Under the pieces are notes generated by a model, which was given only the letters and a program-made list of their open reading frames with translations, was not told the DNA's origin and made no database searches. From assembly GCF_002078235.1 (NCBI RefSeq), contig NZ_MSGP01000175.1, positions 1 to 36,927 of the forward strand: a stretch of 36,927 bases of DNA. Direction: 5' to 3'. Below are positions 32,506 to 36,927 of the stretch, piece after piece. The position numbers and the translations under genes were made by a program. Position 1 is the stretch's first letter, and every line of letters begins with the position of its first letter. This DNA is from Streptomyces viridosporus (lineage in GTDB: Bacteria; Actinomycetota; Actinomycetes; Streptomycetales; Streptomycetaceae).

Positions 32506-32534
32506 GGTGGTGGTCAGGGATGCCGGGTGTGCAT
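32506..32534. repeat. 29-bp direct repeat, copy 2
   Basis: The second copy covers the last codons and stop (32514-32516) of the replication-relaxation-like gene. The two differences from copy 1 are at 32520 and 32529. Confidence 0.75.
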
Positions 32535-33510
32535 CCAGCCGGCCCGCTGGCCGTGGCCGTGGTCGTGGTCGGTGTCGGGGATGGGGTACCAGACGGGTGC
32601 GGCGGGGCTGTGCTGGAGCAGGTCGGCCAGGGGTGCGGCGAGGACGGGAACCTGGCGCAGGAAGCCGGCCAGCGCGATGTCGCGGGCTGCCGCCCGGAGG
32701 GCGTGGATGCGGGTCTCGACGCCTGCCGAGCCGGTGCCGTCCAGGACGAACAGCAGGCGGGGGAAGAGCGGGTAGTGCTGGCGCCAGCTTTCCTGCGTCG
32801 GTTGGGGGGAAGGGCTGCTGCCGCGGCCGGGCCGCGGGTGCGGGCGCGTAACGGTGGAGGCGGGCATACGAGGACAATTTGGCGGCGAGGCGTTCGGGGC
32901 CCATGGTGGCGCGGTCGACTTCGACGAACGCCCGCAGCATCACCCCGCCCCTGGGTCCCTCCGTATCGCCGGCGCCGTCCGCGCCGTTCGCGCCGGTCGT
33001 GCGGTGCGCGCCGTTCGCACTGTCGGCACCGTCCGCAGAGCGGCGTTGGTAGTAGAGCAGGGCGTCGGGGATGACCGCCTCGCCGCCCCCCAGGGGGTGG
33101 CGGACCTCCGGGACCCAGTCCAGGGGCCGGCACACGTCGCCGCGGCGGCGGGCGTCCTGCAGGAACGCCAGCGCGGTCTCGGTCACCGTCAGCCCGTGCC
33201 CGGCTTTCAGCCGCACCGCCGTCCGGTCGGTCGCGCCCCGCGGGGGGCGTCGGCCGCGCAGCTCGGGCCACTCGCCGACGAGCTGCGCCCCGTACGGGGT
33301 GGGGTGCCACACCCGGGTGCGCCCGGCCTGGGGCAGGGTGATGCGGTCGATGAGCCCCTCCTCGCGGAGTTTGGCCAGCCGGCGCCGCGTCTGCTCGATC
33401 CGTACCTCGGGCGAGAGGATGAGGTGCATCTGTGCGGTGGTGGCCATCCGGTACTGGGCCAGTACCGCCAGCGCCAGCCGGTCCCGGCCGCCGGTGTCGA
33501 CGTTCGTCAT
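32514..33510 (-). pseudogene. Replication-relaxation-like protein, frameshifted
   Basis: The start is ATG 33510 behind GGAGGAGGGAG. The N-terminal frame gives a winged-helix-like segment about residues 8-80 (LAVLAQYRMATTAQMHLIL; RRRLAKLREEGLIDRITL), then AVIPDALLYY and AFVEVDRATMGPERLAAKL, the layout of actinobacterial replication-relaxation proteins (usually on plasmids, integrative elements or chromosomal remnants). The expected C-terminus (ESWRQHYPLFPRLLFVLDG, then LADLLQHSPAAPVWYPI) lies in a different frame. The change occurs near a run of six G (plus strand, 32804-32809); removing one base would give a continuous protein of about 331 aa. A low-complexity ADGA/NGA-rich insert sits before the EVD segment. 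The shift may be a real mutation, a sequencing error or slippage. Family assignment is by sequence pattern only. Confidence 0.65.
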
Positions 33511-33922
33511 CGTCGGCTCCCTCCTCCAGCGGCACCCCTGTGTGTCGGGCGCCGCGGGTACGCACAGGTCAGCAGTCGGCCCCGACCACACCACCGACCA
33601 TCAGGGCCCGACCGCGGTCACGATGCGACAACACCGCTCCCGACCCCGCTCATAACCCCCTGTGGTCTGTGCCGGGATCCCCGCTGGCAACGGTCCGCAT
33701 CCACTCGCCGTTCAGGGCGTAGCCGCAGCTCACCATGCTGGTTCGCCTCTGATGGGGATCTTTGAAAACGGTTCTGTCCGCGGTTCTGTGACGGTCTACG
33801 TCCTCATGCCGAGTGCTGATGCTTGTGCGGGGCTGCGCTAGCCCGGGAGCGCAGCCGTCCGCGAAAACGGCCCATGAGACAGTCGGGCACAGCTCACCGA
33901 TCGTCACCGAGGAGAAGGATCC
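33511..33922. promoter_or_regulatory. Divergent intergenic region
   Basis: About 410 bp separate the minus-strand replication-relaxation-like gene from the plus-strand gene at 33923. It should hold promoters for both. A 28-codon minus-strand frame (33736-33650, preceded by AGAGGCG) is present but unrecognised. An inverted repeat lies at 33831-33856. I see no other structure. Confidence 0.4.
33831..33856. promoter_or_regulatory. Inverted repeat upstream of the 33923 gene
   Basis: GGCTGCGC (33831-33838) and GCGCAGCC (33849-33856) form a perfect 8-bp stem with a 10-base loop. It ends 66 bp before the 33923 start codon and has no T-run, so an operator or RNA structure is as likely as a terminator. 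Confidence 0.35.
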
Positions 33923-34399
33923 ATGAGAGCGTTGCCCGCCGTCACTGACCGGGATGAGTTCGATGCCCTGGTCGTCAGGGTCGACTACCACGACGACCAG
34001 GTGTGGCAGAACGTGGTGGCGGCGCTGAGGGAGCCCTGGGGAGACAGGCCGTACGAGGCGCATGTCCACTTCATCGACGGTCCGGCCTGGGCGGGGGCGA
34101 CCGTTGACGAAGTGCTGACTGCGGTCTGCGGCGACGACAACCTGGCCGTTGTCTTTCTCGCCGACCGTACAACCATGCAGGCCGAAAGCCACGCGCTGCT
34201 GGCGGTCACCACGCTGACGCGGGAGGAGTGCGTGGACGATGAGGACTATGAACAGCTGACCGAGTTCGGCCGCGATTTCCGCACCATTCCCGCAGGGGTC
34301 CACGACGTCTACGCGAACCTGAGCATCGGCAACCTGGGCTTCGAGGAGTACGCGGCATGGGCTCACGATGATCCCGAGGGGATCTACCGGTCCTGCTGA
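33923..34399 (+). CDS. Hypothetical protein, DUF6924-like
   Basis: This 158-aa acidic soluble protein starts at ATG 33923 with a strong ribosome-binding site GGAGAAGG four bases upstream. It has no signal peptide or membrane segment. The pattern LVVRVDYHDDQVWQNVVAAL near the N-terminus, VHFIDGPAWAGATVDEVL in the middle and LAVVFLADRTTM followed by HALLAVTTL recalls small actinobacterial proteins grouped as DUF6924, from memory of the family. No catalytic motif is visible and the function is unknown. The next confident gene starts about 310 bp downstream on the same strand. Confidence 0.75.
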   Translation: MRALPAVTDRDEFDALVVRVDYHDDQVWQNVVAALREPWGDRPYEAHVHFIDGPAWAGATVDEVLTAVCGDDNLAVVFLADRTTMQAESHALLAVTTLTREECVDDEDYEQLTEFGRDFRTIPAGVHDVYANLSIGNLGFEEYAAWAHDDPEGIYRSC

Positions 34400-34707
34400 A
34401 TGTGGTTCACGGAACTGCGGACAGAGCCAGATTCAGGAAGCGCCTCACCCTTGGCCGTCAGCCCGCCATCCCTCTCTGTACACCCCTTGCGCCGCCCCGG
34501 AGCAGGGAGAAGCAGGGCCGCCTTTGTCCATGACGACGGACAGGGCTTCGACACCGATCCGAAAGACACGAGGCATCCGGGACCGGGGCGGGATGTTCAC
34601 GGGTTCCGGCGGCGGTCTGTGTCCCCGGGGCTGGCTGGATCCGTTCGTGGGGTGCTGCCGTACGTTCGGCTCATGACGCGCGCCACGAGATCCCGCCCGG
34701 AGGGCGG
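34400..34707 (+). other. Intergenic region with a doubtful 103-codon frame
   Basis: A frame runs from ATG 34400, directly after the preceding stop (TGAATG), to 34711, where it overlaps the next start as ATGA. The spacing looks operon-like, but codon third positions are mixed rather than GC-rich, the Arg/Pro/Ser-rich translation matches nothing I know, and no ribosome-binding site precedes it. I treat it as probably non-coding. Confidence 0.4.
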
Positions 34708-35205
34708 ATGAGCGGCTGGTGGGCCTATCTGGAGGAACGGACCCGCGGGGAGGTCGACGCGGGTGTGCTGTGTGATCGCCGGTTGAGGGCGGTCAAGATC
34801 GTGTGGGAGGCCCTGCGGCCGCTGGGACTGGGGCTGCGTGAGGCGGAGCAGGTGGTTAACGCGCGCTATGAGGCCCTTGGTGACCGTGTGCGGCGCAGGC
34901 CGCCCGATCCGCTCGACCTCCCCTCACTCACAGCCCGCGCCGCGGCACTCCCGGGCCAGGTGGCCGCGGTCGAGGCTCTGTGGGACGGCGACACCGTCCA
35001 TGACTGGTTCGTGGTGCTGGTCGCGGTCCTGAACCCGGCTGGGGAAGGCCATCTGGCGACCGTCCACCACCGTCCTGGCGGACACCCGCCGGGCCTTGCT
35101 GCCGCAGCAGCCGGCCGGGCCCTGGCCGACTTTCTCGGGGTGCCGTTCCACTTCGCCTCCCCGCACGTCCCCGACGACCAGGCCCCGCGCTGGCGAACAG
35201 CCTGA
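34708..35205 (+). CDS. Hypothetical protein, 165 aa
   Basis: The start is ATG 34708, just after GGAGGGCGG. The protein is soluble and has no signal peptide. Residues about 28-60 (RAVKIVWEALRPLGLG, then LREAEQVVNARYEALGDRV) loosely recall the helix pattern of the ribosomal protein L7/L12 C-terminal domain (GLGLKEAK...VV), which is only a suggestion. The rest (WDGDTVHDWFVVLVAVL, and GRALADFLGVPFHF near the C-terminus) is not recognised. GC-rich third positions support coding. No function can be assigned. Confidence 0.7.
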   Translation: MSGWWAYLEERTRGEVDAGVLCDRRLRAVKIVWEALRPLGLGLREAEQVVNARYEALGDRVRRRPPDPLDLPSLTARAAALPGQVAAVEALWDGDTVHDWFVVLVAVLNPAGEGHLATVHHRPGGHPPGLAAAAAGRALADFLGVPFHFASPHVPDDQAPRWRTA

Positions 35206-35248
35206 TGTCTGCCTGAAGGTCCGTGAGCGGAAGGAGCGCCGCGATGCC

Positions 35249-35280
35249 CGGGAGGAGGGCGGGCTGCCAGGCGCCTCCCG
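35249..35280 (+). terminator. Candidate hairpin after the 34708-35205 gene
   Basis: CGGGAGG (35249-35255) pairs with CCTCCCG (35274-35280) across an 18-base GC-rich loop, 44 bp downstream of the stop codon and between convergent genes. There is no T-run, as is common in actinomycetes, so this is a weak call. Confidence 0.3.
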
Positions 35281-35470
35281 TTCCCATGAGCACCGGCCCC
35301 GAAGCGGTGCGGCTGCCTCCCGAGACGGTCAACAACCACTGCCAGAACTTGTGAGCCAACCAAAGGGCCGGGGCAGCGAGGCAGCCTGTGGCGCCTTACG
35401 CATCGGCGGAGCCTCCGCGTCCCGTATCGGGCGGACCGCCCTATCGAACCGGGACACGCGCAGGCATTAC

Positions 35471-36927
35471 CTACGGCCGACCGCGTCGGCGCAGTCTCGA
35501 CCACCAGCCGCGTTCCGCTCGTGCGGCTGCCGCCTCCGCATTGGCGAGGTTCTCTTGACTTCTGAGGGTGTGGGGGTGGTCGGGGCCGAGGATGCGTTCG
35601 CGGTCAGCCAGCGTGCGTCGGTGGAGGTCGATGGCTTCCTGATATTGACCGAGGCCGACCAAAGCGGCGGCCAGGTTGTTACGGCTGGCGAGGGTGTGGG
35701 GGTGGTCGGGGCCGAGGGTGCGTTCGCGGTCGGTGAGGACGCGGCGAAACAGGTCGGCGGCTTGCTGATACTGACCGAGCCTGACCAAAGCGGCGGCCAG
35801 GTCGTTGCGGCTGCCGAGGGTGTCGGGGTGGTCGGGGCCGAGGGTGCGTTCGCGGTCCGCCAGGGTGCGGCGGTGCAGGTCGGCGGCTTGCTGGTACTGG
35901 CCGAGCCTGAACAACGTGGTGGCGAGGTTGGTGCGGCTGGTGAGGGTGTCGGGGTGGTCGGGGCCCAGGGTGCGTTCGCGGCCGGTGAGGGCGCGCTGAT
36001 GGAGTTCGGCGGCTTCTTGATACTGGCCGAGGGCGATCAATGTGGTGGCGAGGTTGGTGCGGCTGGTGAGGGTGTCGGGGTGGTCGGGACCGAGGGTGCG
36101 TTCGCGGTCGGTGAGGACGCGGCGGTGCAGGTCGGAAGCCTCCTGATGCTGCCCGAGAGCAGTCAAGACGTGGGCGAGGTTGTTGCGGCTGCCAAGACTG
36201 TCGGAGTGGCCGGGCCCAAGGAGGCGTTCTCGGTCGGTGAGGACGCGGCGATGCAAGTCCGCGGCTTCCTGATGCCGGCCCAGACCGAACAGGGTATTGG
36301 CGAGGTTGTTACCGCTGGCGAGGGTGGCGGGGTGGTCGGGGCCAAGAGTGCGCTCACGCTCGGCGTGGAAACGCCGGTGCAGGTCCGCAGCCTCCTCGTA
36401 CCGGCCTAAGCCGACCAAGGCGATGGCGAAATTGGAGTAGCGAGCAGGGACGTCGGAATGGTCGACACGGACGTGGTTGTACAGGTCGACGGCTTCCTGA
36501 TGCTGACCCAGCCCGATCAGGGCGAAGGCCAGGCTGCTCCGGCTGGCGAGCGTGTCGGGGTGGTCGGGGCCGAGAGCACGTTCTCGGTCGGTGAGGACGC
36601 GGCGAAACAGGTCGGCGGCTTCCTGGTATCGGGCCAGTCCGGCCAGGGCGACAGCCAGGTTATTGCGGCTGGGGAGAGCATCGGGGTGCTCGGCCCCGAG
36701 ACGGCGCGTCACGGCGTTCAGAACATGCTGGCGTAGTAGATGCTCCTCGGCCGGGGCGTCGGCTTCACGCAGCACCCCGGCAAGGGAATCGAGCGTGCCA
36801 CGGGCTGCGGTGAAGGTGGGGTCGGTGGCGCGGTCCAGCAAGGGTGGCAGGTGGGGTGCGAGGAGGCGGGCGGTGGGCCAGCCAGCCCGGCCGGCGTGGA
36901 CGGTGTCCTGGACGGCCTGGGCCAGTT
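35471..36927 (-). CDS. TPR-repeat protein, C-terminal part (5' end outside window)
   Basis: The frame is open across the right edge; the first full codon starts at 36925, and TTG 36841 is not a credible start. The visible 485 residues are mostly TPR_12-type repeats of about 42 residues, with motifs such as LGPDHPDTLASRNNLA and LGQYQEAADLHRR. About nine repeats are present, one of them shortened (around 36440-36560). The protein ends in a basic tail, WWSRLRRRGRP. In actinomycetes such arrays commonly form the C-terminal protein-binding part of large NB-ARC or similar STAND signalling ATPases; the domain that would show this lies outside the window. It is convergent with the hypothetical genes to its left. 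Confidence 0.9.
   Translation of the reverse strand, partial: LAQAVQDTVHAGRAGWPTARLLAPHLPPLLDRATDPTFTAARGTLDSLAGVLREADAPAEEHLLRQHVLNAVTRRLGAEHPDALPSRNNLAVALAGLARYQEAADLFRRVLTDRERALGPDHPDTLASRSSLAFALIGLGQHQEAVDLYNHVRVDHSDVPARYSNFAIALVGLGRYEEAADLHRRFHAERERTLGPDHPATLASGNNLANTLFGLGRHQEAADLHRRVLTDRERLLGPGHSDSLGSRNNLAHVLTALGQHQEASDLHRRVLTDRERTLGPDHPDTLTSRTNLATTLIALGQYQEAAELHQRALTGRERTLGPDHPDTLTSRTNLATTLFRLGQYQQAADLHRRTLADRERTLGPDHPDTLGSRNDLAAALVRLGQYQQAADLFRRVLTDRERTLGPDHPHTLASRNNLAAALVGLGQYQEAIDLHRRTLADRERILGPDHPHTLRSQENLANAEAAAARAERGWWSRLRRRGRP
35575..36590. repeat. 126-bp tandem repeats within the TPR gene
   Basis: The marker GGTGGTCGGGG recurs at 35575, 35701 and 35827 and continues near 35953, 36079 and beyond at 126-bp steps, equal to 42 codons. 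Neighbouring units are highly similar at DNA level, which suggests recent unit duplication. The repeat also creates a long artificial plus-strand reading frame. Confidence 0.85.

Larger units (their letters stand above)
31928..32513. other. Repeat-rich region without a recognisable gene
   Basis: These roughly 590 bp follow the CRISPR array and precede the end of the replication-relaxation-like gene. Frames open on both strands here have low-complexity, Arg/Pro/His-rich translations, and none resembles a protein I know. The stretch holds the TGCGCAATTG cluster and one copy of a 29-bp repeat, and its right end enters the second copy; these are listed separately. Confidence 0.5.

Noticed and set aside
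32126-33565. 479-codon minus-strand frame overlapping the replication-relaxation-like gene
   Set aside because: It is in the wrong frame for the conserved N-terminal and C-terminal segments; its translation is low-complexity Arg/Pro/His.
33650-33736. 28-codon minus-strand frame with a possible ribosome-binding site
   Set aside because: It is too short to judge without conservation data, and no known small-protein family is recognised.
34400-34711. 103-codon frame between the two hypothetical genes
   Set aside because: The operon-like spacing is attractive, but codon use is not actinomycete-like and no ribosome-binding site or family match is seen.
34928-35359. 143-codon minus-strand frame beginning MAHKFWQWLL
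   Set aside because: Most of it is antisense to the 34708-35205 gene, and the rest has no ribosome-binding site or motif.
35096-36409. 437-codon plus-strand frame with repeated GVGVVGAEGAFAVGE peptides
   Set aside because: It is the antisense shadow of the 126-bp TPR repeats.

Overview
This is high-GC actinomycete DNA. Codon use, the type I-E-like CRISPR repeat, the replication-relaxation-like gene and the TPR_12-type protein all fit Streptomyces or a relative. Positions 1-30457 (minus strand) carry most of one operon for a trans-AT polyketide synthase/NRPS hybrid. No acyltransferase domain occurs in any of the visible modules. The operon starts near 30457 and runs off the left edge.

The assembly line reads right to left in four tightly spaced genes. 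PKS-A (30457-24491) is LnmK-like acyltransferase/decarboxylase - ACP - KS - KR - ACP - KS. PKS-B (24466-11411) is DH - ACP - KR - KS - KR - C-MT - ACP - KS - KR - ACP - KS - ACP. The NRPS-PKS protein (11414-6816) is C - A(Gly) - PCP - KS. PKS-C (6816 to beyond 1) is DH - KR - ACP - KS - DH - KR and continues outside the window. Two modules are split between proteins as KS | DH. A colinear reading predicts a short acyl (propionyl?) starter, five polyketide modules including one C-methylation, one glycine, then two dehydrating modules. The product cannot be named from this window because termination and tailoring genes are missing.

Divergent from the operon, on the plus strand, is a Sfp/PptT-type phosphopantetheinyl transferase (30756-31490), which could activate the carrier proteins. 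A possible 17-residue upstream ORF with a strong ribosome-binding site overlaps its start. Rare TTA leucine codons occur in PKS-A, PKS-B and PKS-C, so bldA-type control is possible if this is a Streptomyces relative.

Only 44 bp after the transferase stop comes a seven-repeat, six-spacer CRISPR array (31535-31927) with no cas genes nearby. It is followed by a repeat-rich, apparently non-coding stretch (31928-32513), then a frameshifted replication-relaxation-like gene (33510-32514, minus). Next are two small plus-strand hypothetical genes (33923-34399 and 34708-35205). Last is the C-terminal part of a TPR-repeat protein (36927-35471, minus) that enters from the right edge. The biosynthetic cluster therefore appears to end at the transferase/CRISPR boundary.
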